Notes: generated by a model from the sequence alone, not told the origin. 64,000 bases of DNA from Hymenobacter gummosus (GCF_003970915.1 NZ_RXOF01000007.1:186001-250000); one strand, 5' to 3'. Counted from the stretch's first letter, positions 32,226 through 44,804 are shown. Made by a program: numbers and translations.

Positions 32226-33782
32226 TTACTCCGTTTTCGCCAGGCCGCGGTCGGCGGGGCCGTTTACCAGCTCGCCGTAGGCCGTGAAGCGGGAGCCGTG
32301 GCAGGGACAGTCCCAGCTTTTCTCGCCGTCGTTCCAGTGCACCACGCAGCCCAGGTGCGGGCAGATGGCCGAGCACTCGTGCGTCTTGCCGGTGGGGTCG
32401 CGGTACACCGCTACTTTGCTCAGGCCGCGGCGCAGCACCGCGCCGGTACCGGGCTCAATGGCGTCGGCGCTGCTCACGTCGCCGCCGGTCAGCAGGTCGG
32501 TGTATTCGGCGGCCACGTTCAGGTTTTCCTTCACGAACTCCAGCACCGACGAGGGGTGCGCCGTCACGCGGCCGGGGTCGTAGAGCCGGGCCCAGGGGTT
32601 GTCGCGGCCCAGGATGAGGTCCGTCACCAGCATGGCCCCGAGCGTGCTATGCGTCATGCCGTGGCCCGAGTCGCCGGTGATGATGAAGATGTTGTCGGCG
32701 TCGAGCGGGTTGCGGCCGGCGTAGCCCAGCGAATCGACGGGCTCCATGACCTGGCCCGACCAGCGGTACTCCAGTTGCTGCGCGGCGGGGAAATTGTCGC
32801 GCGTCCACTCTTCCAGGCAGCGAAACCGCTCCTCGTAGTTTGATTCCTGCCCGGTTTTGTGGTCCTCGCCGCCCACGATGAGCAGGTCGTAGGCGTCGCC
32901 GCTGGGGGCGGGCTCGTGCACCTGCTGCAGGCGGATGTAGTGGTAGGGGTCGGGCGTATCCCAGTACAGGGCCTTGCTCACCGCGCCTTTCGGCACGCGG
33001 AAGGCCAGGGCGTAGGTGCGGTACGGGGCCTGCTTGGTGTGCATCACCACCCGGTCGTTGAAGGGCGTGTTGGTGGCCACCACGATGTGGCGGGCCTGCA
33101 CCTCGTGGCCGCTGTCCGTCACCACGCGGGTGTGGCTGCCGCTGTGCACTTCCTTGGCGCGGGTGTGGGTAAAGATGCGCCCGCCACCGCGCACAATGGC
33201 CGCGGCCAGCCCCCCGGCGTAGCGCACCGGGTGAAACTGCCCCTGGTTCGGAAAGCGCAGGCAGGGCCCCGCGTGAAAGCCCTTGGTGGGCGAGTCGGGC
33301 AGGCGCTCCACCTCCGTGAGGCCGGCGCGGTGGGCGGCCTGCAGCTCGTCGTCCAGCTCCTGCGGGTCACCGTCTTTGGGCAGAAACAGGTAGCCGTCGA
33401 GCCGCTCGAAGTCGCACTGGATATTCTCCGCCTCGGCAATGGCCTCAATCCGGTCGATGGCAGCGCCGTGGCTCTGGGCCGCCAGCCGGGCGCCGTCCTT
33501 GCCGAACAGCTTTTCCAGGTGGTAGTACCGGTCGTCGAGGGCGTTGGAGAGGTGGGCGGTGGTGCGGCCCGTTTCGCCCGACAGGATTTCGCCGTCTTCG
33601 AGCACCACCACGCGCCGGCCTTCGCGCGTGAGCAGGTAGGCCGTGGTCAGCCCCGCCAGCCCGGCCCCGATGACGACCACGTCGGCTTCGGTGTTTTCGG
33701 TGAGGGCGGCAAAGCCGGGGCGCTCGGCCGTAGCCAGCCAGGAAGTGTTGTGGGCGCCGGAAGTTTGGTCGGGAGTCTGCAT
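32226..33782 (-). CDS. FAD-dependent oxidoreductase with C-terminal Rieske domain
   Basis: A 518-residue redox enzyme. The N-terminal part is a DAO/GlpO-like FAD domain with the dinucleotide motif GAGLAG (39-44) and an acidic end of the second strand (VVVLEDGE). The C-terminal Rieske [2Fe-2S] domain has C474-P-H476-L-G-C479 and C492-P-C494-H495, so all four iron-sulfur ligands are present. Such fused enzymes are found widely in Bacteroidota and soil bacteria, but their substrates are not established. There is no signal peptide, so it acts in the cytoplasm. It lies 98 bp downstream of the multi-PAS kinase gene on the same strand. Confidence 0.92.
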   Translation of the reverse strand: MQTPDQTSGAHNTSWLATAERPGFAALTENTEADVVVIGAGLAGLTTAYLLTREGRRVVVLEDGEILSGETGRTTAHLSNALDDRYYHLEKLFGKDGARLAAQSHGAAIDRIEAIAEAENIQCDFERLDGYLFLPKDGDPQELDDELQAAHRAGLTEVERLPDSPTKGFHAGPCLRFPNQGQFHPVRYAGGLAAAIVRGGGRIFTHTRAKEVHSGSHTRVVTDSGHEVQARHIVVATNTPFNDRVVMHTKQAPYRTYALAFRVPKGAVSKALYWDTPDPYHYIRLQQVHEPAPSGDAYDLLIVGGEDHKTGQESNYEERFRCLEEWTRDNFPAAQQLEYRWSGQVMEPVDSLGYAGRNPLDADNIFIITGDSGHGMTHSTLGAMLVTDLILGRDNPWARLYDPGRVTAHPSSVLEFVKENLNVAAEYTDLLTGGDVSSADAIEPGTGAVLRRGLSKVAVYRDPTGKTHECSAICPHLGCVVHWNDGEKSWDCPCHGSRFTAYGELVNGPADRGLAKTE

Positions 33783-33880
33783 AGGGCCGCGTCGGGAAGG
33801 TTGGTGAACGGCTTTTGCTTACGCCCCGCGGCCCGCCAGGATATAGCCGAGCTTGCCGCCTGCCCCCGGCAGCCCCGCCC

Positions 33881-36800
33881 CTACCCGCCCGGCCCGGCCG
33901 CCGCACCGGCCGCCGTTTCGGGCCCCAGCGGCAGCTCAATGCTGATGGTGGTGCCCAGCCCGGGCATGGAGCGGATGGTGAGCTGCCCGGCCAGCAGCCC
34001 CACGCGGTTGCGGATGCCGGCCAGCCCGATGCCGCTGCGCTTGCGGGTAGCCGTTTCCACGTCGAAGCCGGAGCCGTCGTCTTCCACGCTCACGTGCAGG
34101 GCGTGCGCGTCCTGCTGCTCCACGTAGATAAACGCCTCGCGGGCCTGGGCGTGCTTGATGACGTTGTTGAGCAGCTCCTGCACGATGCGGTACACGGCCG
34201 TTTCGAGCAGGCGCGGCAGCGCGCTGGGCAGCTCGCCCACGTTCAGGTGCACGGCCAGGTTTTGCTTCGGAATGCGCTTGCACAGCTCCTCCAAAGCGGT
34301 TTTCAGGCCGAAATCCTCCAGGATGTTGGGCGTCAGCTCGAAGGAAATGGTGCGTGTGGATTTGATGGCCTCGTTGAGCAGGCCCAGGGCCGCCATGCGG
34401 TGCGTCTCGTCGACGGGCTGGTTGTAGAGGTGGAGCTTGGCCGCGTACAGCAGCTGGCCCACGCCGTTGTGCAGGGCCTCGGCAATGCGCTTCCGCTCGT
34501 CTTCCTGGGTGTGCATGATGGCGCTGAGCACTTCCTTCTCGCGCTGCAGCCGGGCCTGGGTGGCTTCCTCCATCAGGCGGTTGCGCTCGGTCACGTCGCG
34601 AATCACGCCTAATACCCCGGCCACCTCGCCCTGGGCGTTGCGCAGGGGTACAAAGGCCGCGTCGAACACGCCCTCCCGGCGGCTGAAGGGGACGTTGTAG
34701 TAGGTCTGCGACTCCCCGGCCAGGGCGCGGCCCATAATGTCGCGGTTGCGCGGAATGGCCACCAGGGGCAGCGCCTCGAAAATGGGCTTGCCATACACGT
34801 CCTGGCGCTCCACCAGCAGGTACTGCTCCATCAGGTAGTTCCACTCCGTCACGCGCAGCTCCGCGTCGAAGGCCATGATACCCTCCTGAATGTTGGATAC
34901 CAGCCCCTGCAGAAAGGTCGCGTCGGCGGCCAGCTTGGCGTTGGCGCGGTGCGTCTCGGTCACGTCGATGCCGAAGATGATGCCGCACTGCTTTTCCTCG
35001 TCGAAGAAGCCGTAGTTCTGGAAGTAGGTCTGCTCGGCGGCGCGGTAGGCCGGCTCGCTCAGAAACCGGACTTCTTCGCCCTGCAGCAGCCGCTCGAGGT
35101 GGTCGGCAATCTGCGGCTGCACCTCAAACACGTTGGCGCCCACGATGGCATTGTCGGTCAGGCCCAGGCCGCGCAGCCCGGCCCCCACGACCTGCTCGAT
35201 GGTGCCGTCCTTGGCCACGCGGGAAAGCACCACCGGAATGGTGCTCAGGATGTGGTCGAGCAGGCGGTTTTTGGCGCTAAGCTCCTCCTGGGCCTGGCGG
35301 CGCTCGGTCACGTCGCGCACGAGGCCGGCCAGGCGCTGGGGTTTGCCGGCCTCGTCGTACTGCACCTGCCCGCTGGCGGCCACGTGGCGCACCGTGCCGT
35401 CGGGCCACACGATGCGGTGCTGCAGCTCGAAGGGCAACCCGTCGCGGATGCTGGTGGTCAGCGCCTCGGTTACGGCCTGGGCATCGGCCGGGTGCACGGC
35501 CCCGCGGATGACGTCGAAGCTCCGGCGGCGGTCCTCGTAGGGGCGGCCGAAAATGGCCTGGGTCCGCTCGTCCCAGTACAGCTCGTCGCCCTCGAAGCTC
35601 CACTCAAACACGCCGGTGTGCGTCGAGAGCAGGGCCAGGCGCAGGCGCTCCTCGCTTTCGCGCAGGCGCAGGTTGGCCCGCCGAAATTCGGTGATGTCGC
35701 GCACCACGCCGGCCACGCGGGCGGGCTGGCCGCGCTCGTCGTAGAGGGCCTGCCCGCTGACGCGCACGTAGCGCAGCTCGGCCGCGGGCGGGCGCAGCAG
35801 CCGCAGGTGCAGCGAGAAGGCCAGGTGATTTTGCAGGCTCAGCTCCAGCTGCTCGGCCAGGCCGGGCACGTCGTCGGGGTGGAGCAGGGCGCTGAGCGCA
35901 TCGATGTGGTAGCGGCCGGCGCCGGCCAGGCCAAAGATTTCGGCGGTACGGGCATCGAGCTCCACCTCATCGGCCTGGGGCTCCCAGAGGCCCACGCCCA
36001 TGTTGGCCGCGCCCAGGGCCGTGCGCAGCTGCTCCTCGCTTTCGCGCAGGCGCTGCTCGGCCAGGTGGCTGTGGGTCACGTCGCGCAGCACGCCGCTCAT
36101 GCGCACGGGCTGGCCCGCCTCGTCGCGCATGAGCTGCCCGTTGGCGCACACGTAGCGCAGGGTGCCGTCGGGGTGCTGCACGCGCACTTCCACGTCGAGG
36201 GGGGCGTCGCCGGCGGCGGCGCCCTGCAGGGCGGTGGCGGCCAGCTCCCGGTCGGGCGGGTACACCACGGCCATCAGCTCCTCGAAGCGCAGCTCGGCGC
36301 CTTCCGGGGGCAGGCCAAACATGCGCCGGGCCCGCTCGTCGACGTAGAACAGCTGGGTGTCGAAGTTCCAGATGCCGATGCCCATGTCGGCGGCCCGGAT
36401 GGCGGTTTTCAGGCGGGCTTCGCTTTCCTGCAGGCGCAGGGCGGCCTGCTTTTTATCGGTTACGTCGCGCAGCACGCCGCTCATGCTCAGGGCCTGGCCG
36501 TCGGCGTCGTAGCGCACCTGCCCGCTCGATACCACGTAGCGCACCGAGCCGTCGGGCCACACCACGCGCTGGTCCATGTCGACGGGCAGGTGCTCGGCCA
36601 CGGAGCGTTGCAGGGAGGCTTCCACCCGCGCCCGGTCGTCGGGGTGCAGCAGCTGGCGCACGTCGGGGAAGGTGAGCGGGGGCCCTTCGGCGGGCAGGCC
36701 GAACATAGGCCGGGCGCGCGAATCCAGAAACACCTCGTCGGTGACGAAATTCCACTGGGCCACGCCCATGTCGGCCGCATCGAGGGCGGTGCGCAGGCGG

Positions 36801-38176
36801 GTTTCGCTTTCCTGCACGAGCTGCTCGGCGCGGCGGCGCTCGGTCACGTCGCGCCAGCAGACGTGGGTGAGCAGGGGCTGGCCGGGCAGGTCGATGGGCG
36901 TGAGCACGGCCTCAATCCAGATTTCCTCGCCCGAAAAGCGGTGCATGAGCGCCTCGCAGCGCAGGGAGCCTTCGCGCCGGGCGGTTTCCACGTTCTGGGC
37001 AAACCACTCGCGGGTGCGCTTGCCGTTGGGCTGCACCTCGGGGGTACACACGTCGGCGGGCTGGCCGATGAGCTGCGCCGGCCGCTCGGCCCCGATGAGG
37101 CGCAGGGCGGCCGCGTTGGCGTCGACGTAGCGGCCGTCCTGCTGCAGCAGCATGCCGTCGGAGCTTTGCTCAAACACGGTGCGGAAGCGCTGCTCACTTT
37201 CGCGCAGGCGCTGGTCGAGGCGCTTCTGCTCGGTGATGTCGCGCCAGACGGCGTGCAGCAGCACCTCCTCGCGCACGCGCACCAGCGTCAGCACGATTTC
37301 CTGCCACATTTCCTCGCCCGTGAAGCGGTGCCGCCGCCACTCGAAGCGGTGGGAGCCGCGCAGCCGGGCCGCCTCCACGTTGCGGAGCAGGTGCTGGGCC
37401 GAGAGCGTGCCGTCGGGCTGGCGCTCGGGCGTGAGCAGCAGGGCCGGCTGGCCTACCAGCTGCTCGCGCCGCTCGGCCCCGAGCATGGCCAGGGCGGCGC
37501 GGTTGCAGTCGATGATGGTGTAGTCGCGCAGGAGCACGGCCGCGTCGGCGGTTTCTTCGAACAGCGTGCGAAATTTCTGCTCGCTGGCGGACAGGGCCTC
37601 GCTGGCGCGGCGGCGGGCGGTGTCGTCGGTGAGGGCGAGGCGGCAGCGGGCCTCGCCCATCTCGTGGTGCAGGCGCACGCCTTCCAGCAGGGCAAAAAAC
37701 TCGCTGCCGTCGGGGCGCTGCATTTCCAGCTCGCAGGTTTGCCGCTCGGTGGTGGTCAGCACCCGCTGCAGAAAGGCGTAGAAGTGGCTGCGCTCCTCGC
37801 CCGCGGGCACAAACTGCGCAAACCGCTTGCCCAGCACGTGCCCGCGGGGCGTACCCAGCAATTGGCCGCCGCGCAGGTTGAGCTGCTGCACGATGCCTTG
37901 CGCGTCGAGGGTGCAGTAGCCCACCGGGGCAAACTCGAACAGGTCGACGTAGTTCTGGTAGAACGTCTCGCGCTCCACCTGCACGCTGAGCAGCTCCTCG
38001 TACTGCATTTCCAGCTCAATCTGGTGCACCTGCAGCTCCTGCACCAGCCGGCGCACGTCGGCGGGCGTGAGGTTGTCGATGCTGGCCGTTACCAGGCCGC
38101 GGCGCTGCTCGGCTTTGGTGCGCAGCTCAGCCATGCGGCGCCGCGCCGCATCGTGTTCGTCCGGGGTCTGCTCCAT
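33881..38176 (-). CDS. Soluble histidine kinase with nine PAS domains
   Basis: A 1431-residue cytoplasmic sensor kinase with no membrane segment. An N-terminal coiled region (1-70, LVQELQVHQIELEMQYEELL) is followed by nine PAS or PAS/PAC units of about 125 residues, each usually ending in RDVT or RDIT plus a linker helix (RLRESEERL type). Units 4-7 are close to one another. The kinase core is of the HisKA_3/NarX type: DERKRIAEALHNGVGQLLYA holds the phosphorylated His, with the ATPase VQELLNNVIKHAQA, EDDGSGFD and GIGLAGIRNRV. The likely partner is the NarL-type regulator at 43521, by analogy. Flavin, heme or no cofactor in the PAS units cannot be decided. Confidence 0.93.
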   Translation of the reverse strand: MEQTPDEHDAARRRMAELRTKAEQRRGLVTASIDNLTPADVRRLVQELQVHQIELEMQYEELLSVQVERETFYQNYVDLFEFAPVGYCTLDAQGIVQQLNLRGGQLLGTPRGHVLGKRFAQFVPAGEERSHFYAFLQRVLTTTERQTCELEMQRPDGSEFFALLEGVRLHHEMGEARCRLALTDDTARRRASEALSASEQKFRTLFEETADAAVLLRDYTIIDCNRAALAMLGAERREQLVGQPALLLTPERQPDGTLSAQHLLRNVEAARLRGSHRFEWRRHRFTGEEMWQEIVLTLVRVREEVLLHAVWRDITEQKRLDQRLRESEQRFRTVFEQSSDGMLLQQDGRYVDANAAALRLIGAERPAQLIGQPADVCTPEVQPNGKRTREWFAQNVETARREGSLRCEALMHRFSGEEIWIEAVLTPIDLPGQPLLTHVCWRDVTERRRAEQLVQESETRLRTALDAADMGVAQWNFVTDEVFLDSRARPMFGLPAEGPPLTFPDVRQLLHPDDRARVEASLQRSVAEHLPVDMDQRVVWPDGSVRYVVSSGQVRYDADGQALSMSGVLRDVTDKKQAALRLQESEARLKTAIRAADMGIGIWNFDTQLFYVDERARRMFGLPPEGAELRFEELMAVVYPPDRELAATALQGAAAGDAPLDVEVRVQHPDGTLRYVCANGQLMRDEAGQPVRMSGVLRDVTHSHLAEQRLRESEEQLRTALGAANMGVGLWEPQADEVELDARTAEIFGLAGAGRYHIDALSALLHPDDVPGLAEQLELSLQNHLAFSLHLRLLRPPAAELRYVRVSGQALYDERGQPARVAGVVRDITEFRRANLRLRESEERLRLALLSTHTGVFEWSFEGDELYWDERTQAIFGRPYEDRRRSFDVIRGAVHPADAQAVTEALTTSIRDGLPFELQHRIVWPDGTVRHVAASGQVQYDEAGKPQRLAGLVRDVTERRQAQEELSAKNRLLDHILSTIPVVLSRVAKDGTIEQVVGAGLRGLGLTDNAIVGANVFEVQPQIADHLERLLQGEEVRFLSEPAYRAAEQTYFQNYGFFDEEKQCGIIFGIDVTETHRANAKLAADATFLQGLVSNIQEGIMAFDAELRVTEWNYLMEQYLLVERQDVYGKPIFEALPLVAIPRNRDIMGRALAGESQTYYNVPFSRREGVFDAAFVPLRNAQGEVAGVLGVIRDVTERNRLMEEATQARLQREKEVLSAIMHTQEDERKRIAEALHNGVGQLLYAAKLHLYNQPVDETHRMAALGLLNEAIKSTRTISFELTPNILEDFGLKTALEELCKRIPKQNLAVHLNVGELPSALPRLLETAVYRIVQELLNNVIKHAQAREAFIYVEQQDAHALHVSVEDDGSGFDVETATRKRSGIGLAGIRNRVGLLAGQLTIRSMPGLGTTISIELPLGPETAAGAAAGPGG

Positions 38177-38354
38177 AGCATCAGGCGGGTCGGGAGAGGA
38201 TGGGCGGGATGGACGTGCGGCGGCGCCTCCCGGTGTTAAAGGTATAGTACGCGGGATGGAATGGCCAGGGAAATAACGCGGGCATCGGCTTGAGCTTAGT
38301 GGTCAGGGGAGTAGATGAGTGAATACCAAAGCCCCTCATCCTTCATCTGGCGTA

Positions 38355-38536
38355 CGGCGTAGCCGAAGGAAGGCGAAGCCAAGGACCTTCCTCGCACCCC
38401 GCACCGCCGCCGATACCAACGAGCAGACGCTAATCGGCTGAAACGGTAAAGCGCAGCCATCGACGTTAGGGCGTTGGTGGCTGCGCTTTCTAGTTGGTAC
38501 GGGGTTAGAGGAAGGTCCTTCCTTCGTCAGGATGAC
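38355..38536. repeat. GTCATCCTGAGC-family element, degenerate left end
   Basis: The right end is GTCAGGATGAC (38526-38536); the left end is the decayed CTCATCCTT near 38355. AAGGACCTTCCTC and its inverted form GAGGAAGGTCCTT flank the core, and AAAGCGCAGCCA (38448-38459) pairs with TGGCTGCGCTTT (38478-38489). Related copies lie at 52841, 54204 and 62539. It occupies the gap between the CheB-CheR-PAS and multi-PAS kinase genes. Confidence 0.75.
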
Positions 38537-38562
38537 GGGCTTTTGTATTTCCTCCTTCTCCC

Positions 38563-41607
<3,045 letters not shown>

Positions 41608-41902
41608 GGAGGCAGCAGCCGCCCTGGTAGCGGGGCGGCGTAAAATCAACTACACGGACAAAGGCGTCCGGCGCCGGGGGCCGGGCATTGTTCCAAATGT
41701 AGCTCGTTGGCGGGTAGCGCGGGCCGGCCGGACCGGTTCTGCCCCGCTCTGGTGGCCGCAGCGCGGGGCCGGGCGCAAGTTTCCGCGCCCCATTCCGGCC
41801 ACTTTTCCCCGCCTGCGTATAGCCGGAGTAGCCGCACTGTTCCTTCTGCGTCCGGCGGGCTCGTCTGCCGGCTTTTCCCCGTTCCGCTCTTTTTTTCTGC
41901 TC

Positions 41903-42952
41903 GTGGACGAACACCTCAACCTTATCGTCATTGGCACCTCGGCGGGCGGCATGCCGGCCCTCCTGCAGCTGGTAGCCCAGCTGCCGGCCACGCTGCCCGC
42001 AGCCGTGCTCGTGGTACAGCACCTGTCCGTCGACAGCTCCGGCGAGTTTCTGGTGGAGCGCCTGGCCCAGCACACCGAGCTGCAGTGCCGCCTGGCCATG
42101 CACCAGGAGCCCATTCGCCTGGGCCACCTCTACCTGGCCCCGCCCGACCGCCACCTGCTGGTGAAGGGCCTGCGCCTGCTCGTCACCAAGGGCCCGCACG
42201 AAAACCACTACCGCCCCGCCGCCGACGCGCTGTTTCGCTCGGCCGCCGCCTCGCACGGCTCGCACGTGGTGGGCGTGGTGCTCACCGGCATGCTGCACGA
42301 CGGCACGGCCGGGCTGGAGTTCATCAAGCGCGCCGGGGGCACCACCGTGGTGCAGGACCCCACGGAGGCCGAGTTTCCGAGCATGCCCGAAAGCGCCCTG
42401 CGCAACGTCGACATCGATTACACGGTGCCCCTGAGCCGCATGGGGCCGCTGCTGCAGCAGCTGGCGCGGGAGGCCGGCGCGGCCGCCGCTCCCATCCCCG
42501 ATGATATCATTCTGGAAGCCTCAATTGCTGAACGCGTGGTGGGAACCGTCGAAGAAGTCAACCAGCTCGGGCACCAGGTGCCCCTGACCTGCCCCGAGTG
42601 CGGCGGCAGCCTCTGGGAAATGGAGCACGGCCACGTGCACCGCTACCGCTGCCACACCGGCCACACCTTCACGGCCGATGCGCTGATGGCCGCCACCCAG
42701 CACCAGCTGGAGGAAAGCATGTGGGTGGCCCTGCGCATGCTGGAGGAGCGCAAAAACCTGCTGGCCGGCATGGCCCGCCGCCACGAGACGGGCAACATGC
42801 GCCTGCAGGAGGAGCGCGTGGAGGAGCTGAAGACCCACATCGACCGGCTGCGGCAGTTTCTGCTCAACGGCACCGCGGGCGGCCCCCGTGCCCACGTGCG
42901 CAATACCACCGCCCAGGACGGCCCCACCGAGCAGAACAACGGCCTGCAGTAA
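41903..42952 (+). CDS. Stand-alone CheB-type methylesterase with Zn-ribbon-like tail
   Basis: A 349-residue protein. Residues 1-190 are a CheB methylesterase domain without a receiver: S13 (GTSAGG), H40 (VVQHLS) and D133 (TGMLHDG) form the triad. The C-terminal part (about 205-330) carries C230-P-E-C233 and C250-H-T-G-H254, a zinc-ribbon-like pattern, then a helical region (EERKNLLAGMARRHETGNMR). The GTG at 41903 is used because CheB homology begins at VDEHLNLIVIG; the long upstream in-frame extension overlaps the divergent gene. It is divergent from the CheB-CheR-PAS gene, with about 295 bp between starts. Confidence 0.9.
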   Translation: MDEHLNLIVIGTSAGGMPALLQLVAQLPATLPAAVLVVQHLSVDSSGEFLVERLAQHTELQCRLAMHQEPIRLGHLYLAPPDRHLLVKGLRLLVTKGPHENHYRPAADALFRSAAASHGSHVVGVVLTGMLHDGTAGLEFIKRAGGTTVVQDPTEAEFPSMPESALRNVDIDYTVPLSRMGPLLQQLAREAGAAAAPIPDDIILEASIAERVVGTVEEVNQLGHQVPLTCPECGGSLWEMEHGHVHRYRCHTGHTFTADALMAATQHQLEESMWVALRMLEERKNLLAGMARRHETGNMRLQEERVEELKTHIDRLRQFLLNGTAGGPRAHVRNTTAQDGPTEQNNGLQ

Positions 42953-42973
42953 GGCTGGAGCGCAGAAAGCGTC

Positions 42974-43002
42974 CGTCATCCTGAGCAAAGCGCAGGATGA
43001 CC
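42974..43002. repeat. Minimal GTCATCCTGAGC hairpin element
   Basis: CGTCATCCTG (42974-42983) pairs with CAGGATGACCG, separated only by AGCAAAGCG. It looks like a copy of the larger elements whose interior has been deleted. It lies 22 bp past the CheB stop. Confidence 0.65.
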
Positions 43003-43105
43003 GACAATTGGTACTGCAAGTACCCGTGGAACCTGCCCCGCTACGGCCGCCCCCCCGCGTGGTCGAGCCGCCAAAAGCACGTACGGACCGCGTCCGCATT
43101 AAGTA

Positions 43106-43145
43106 CCAAAAAAGGCCATACAAGCTCTACGGCGGGCTTTTTTGG
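43106..43145 (+). terminator. Terminator upstream of the first KGG gene
   Basis: CCAAAAAAGGCC (43106-43117) pairs with GGGCTTTTTTGG (43134-43145). The stem with its T run probably ends the CheB transcript before the KGG gene at 43228. Confidence 0.65.
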
Positions 43146-43227
43146 CCGTTTTTGCTTGTCCAGCCGGCCCGGCGAGGCGTAAGAAGACCAGTTTCTTTTC
43201 TCACCCACAACCAAACTTTCCCAGGTC

Positions 43228-43440
43228 ATGGCAAGCAATCAGAATCAGCGCGGCGGCAGCTCGGAGCAGCACTCGCAGGCCGGCAAGAAAGGCGCCGAAG
43301 CCAAGAACAGCCAGAGCGGTAACCAAGGCGGCAGCAGCAACCGGGGCTTCGCCGGCATGGACGAAGAAGAGCAGCGCCGCATTGCCTCCAAGGGCGGTAA
43401 AGCCTCGCACGGCGGGGGCAACCAGGGCGGCAGCCGCTGA
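43228..43440 (+). CDS. KGG domain stress-induced protein (copy 1)
   Basis: A 70-residue hydrophilic protein. It contains the con-10/KGG pattern GFAGMDEEEQRRIASKGGKA near residues 40-60 and Gly/Ser/Gln-rich flanks; no hydrophobic core is evident. Such proteins (relatives of the fungal con-10 protein and E. coli YciG) are induced by stress or conidiation and are intrinsically disordered. The exact function is unknown. It has its own terminator 27 bp later. A second KGG gene lies 1.5 kb downstream. Confidence 0.88.
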   Translation: MASNQNQRGGSSEQHSQAGKKGAEAKNSQSGNQGGSSNRGFAGMDEEEQRRIASKGGKASHGGGNQGGSR

Positions 43441-43465
43441 GCCCACTGCCCGCCCCGAACGCACG

Positions 43466-43493
43466 AAGCCCTGGCCGGCTGGCCGGGGCTTTT
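43466..43493 (+). terminator. Terminator of the first KGG gene
   Basis: AAGCCCTGGCC and GGCCGGGGCTT (43466-43491) form a stem with one mismatch, followed by TTG. It lies between the convergent KGG and NarL-type genes. Confidence 0.65.
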
Positions 43494-43520
43494 GTGTGGG
43501 GTGGGCCGCCCACGGCCGGG

Positions 43521-44171
43521 CTACTGCAGCAGGCCGGTTTCCATGGCGTACTTGATGAGGGCGGCCGTGTTCTTGGCCTGGGTTTTCTCGATGATGTTCT
43601 GCCGGTGCGTCTCGATGGTGCGCTTGCTGGTGAAGAGCTTGTCGGCTATTTCGGCGTTGGTAAGGCCCTCGGCAATGAGCTTGAGCACCTCGGTTTCGCG
43701 GTTCGAGAGGTCGGAGGGCTTTTTCACGCCGGGGCCGGCGGGCGCGGGCGGGGCCTGCACCAGCTTCTGCAGCAGGGCCAGCCCCACTTCGGTGCACAGG
43801 AAGGGCCGCCCCGCCCCCACCGTGCGGATGGCGTGCACGATTTCCTCCTTGCTGGCATTCTTGAGCACGTAGCCCAGCGCCCCGGCTTCCAGCACCTGGT
43901 GCACGTACTTCTCGTGGTCGAGCATGCTCAGGATGAGGATGCGCACCTCCGGAAACTGCTGGCGCAGCAGCGGCACCGTGTCGAAGCCCGACAGCTCGGG
44001 CATGTTCAAATCCATCAGCACCACGTCGGTGGGCGTGTCTACGAGCATGTCCAGCAGCTCGCGGCCGTTGCGCGCCTGCCCCACCACCTGCAAATCGGCC
44101 ACGTCGGCCAGCAGGGCCTGCATACCGTCGCGGATAATGGTGTGGTCATCGACGAGCAGAAGACGGATCAT
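43521..44171 (-). CDS. NarL/FixJ-family response regulator
   Basis: A 216-residue regulator. The receiver domain has the acidic pair D8-D9 (LLVDDH), the phosphoacceptor D54 (VLMDLNMPE) and the lysine in YVLKNASKEE. The C-terminal LuxR-type helix-turn-helix is LSNRETEVLKLIAEGLTNAE followed by IADKLFTSKRTIETHRQNII. This type pairs with HisKA_3/NarX-type kinases, and the nine-PAS kinase 5 kb away is the only such kinase in the window. Monocistronic, on the minus strand; the 290 bp gap upstream is shared with the divergent STAS-like gene. Confidence 0.94.
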   Translation of the reverse strand: MIRLLLVDDHTIIRDGMQALLADVADLQVVGQARNGRELLDMLVDTPTDVVLMDLNMPELSGFDTVPLLRQQFPEVRILILSMLDHEKYVHQVLEAGALGYVLKNASKEEIVHAIRTVGAGRPFLCTEVGLALLQKLVQAPPAPAGPGVKKPSDLSNRETEVLKLIAEGLTNAEIADKLFTSKRTIETHRQNIIEKTQAKNTAALIKYAMETGLLQ

Positions 44172-44370
44172 GGCGGTAAGGGAAAAAGGTGGGACGGCCG
44201 GTTGCCAGCAGTAACGTCAAAACAAGCAGTCCGGGGCGTAATAGTTAACCTCAGGGCCGTTTTTTCAGCACTAAACCGGAGGCCCCGGGGCTAATCGGCT
44301 GACGTCGTCAGTATTTATACGTAGCCATTAAATGAGGATTAACGCGCAGTGCCGTGCGAAACTCAGGAGG

Positions 44371-44378
44371 TAACTTTG
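44371..44378 (+). promoter_or_regulatory. Bacteroidota -7 element (TAACTTTG)
   Basis: TAACTTTG is an exact TAnnTTTG match, 81 bp before the ATG at 44460. It supports that start over the in-frame ATG at 44349, which lies upstream of the promoter. Confidence 0.6.
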
Positions 44379-44459
44379 GTACTGAAGCTACCGCCTTACC
44401 ACCCTGGTAGTCAGTCCTTTTATAGCCGCGCCGTTTTCCTCCACTCTTGCTCCGAAAAC

Positions 44460-44804
44460 ATGCTTGGATTCTACTCCTACCGCCAGCCCACGGCGCACCT
44501 GCTACAGCTCGACCTCAACGGCCCCGACCCGGTGCAGCAGGCCCGCCGCCTGGTGCAGAACGCCGCCGGCACCCGGCCCGGCCCCCTGTGCCTGCTCATC
44601 GACTGCCGGCAGCTGCAGTGCCTGCGCACCCACGGCCTGGGCCACTTCGCCTCCCAGCTGCTGCTGATTCGGCTGCTGGGCGTGGGGCTGCTGCTCCACC
44701 ATGTGGCCCCGCCCCTGGCGCGCCGGCTGCGCCTGCTCCGCCTCGATACCGTGCTGGAGCTGGCGCGCCCCGCCGACGGGCAGCAGCCGGCCGCGGCGGC
44801 CTAG
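44460..44804 (+). CDS. STAS-like single-domain protein
   Basis: A 114-residue soluble protein (MLGFYSYRQPTAHLLQLDLN). It resembles STAS domains: PLCLLIDCRQLQCLRTHGLG, then a long helix and VGLLLHHVAPPLARRLRLLR, LDTVLELA. The DCRQLQ/DCSQLQ strand end is shared with the STAS-like protein at 26570, so both belong to one local family. The phosphorylation Ser of SpoIIAA is not obvious (CLRTHGLG). A TAACTTTG promoter element supports this start. It lies between the NarL-type regulator and the second KGG gene. Confidence 0.6.
   Translation: MLGFYSYRQPTAHLLQLDLNGPDPVQQARRLVQNAAGTRPGPLCLLIDCRQLQCLRTHGLGHFASQLLLIRLLGVGLLLHHVAPPLARRLRLLRLDTVLELARPADGQQPAAAA

Noticed and set aside
34949-38239. Plus-strand open frame of about 1096 codons opposite the nine-PAS kinase gene
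   Set aside because: It is antisense to a clear multi-domain kinase, its translation is low-complexity His/Val/Gly/Gln/Leu, and it arises from high GC at the third codon positions of the real gene. Similar shadows (for example 38626-41367 and 58188-61253 on the plus strand) were rejected for the same reason.
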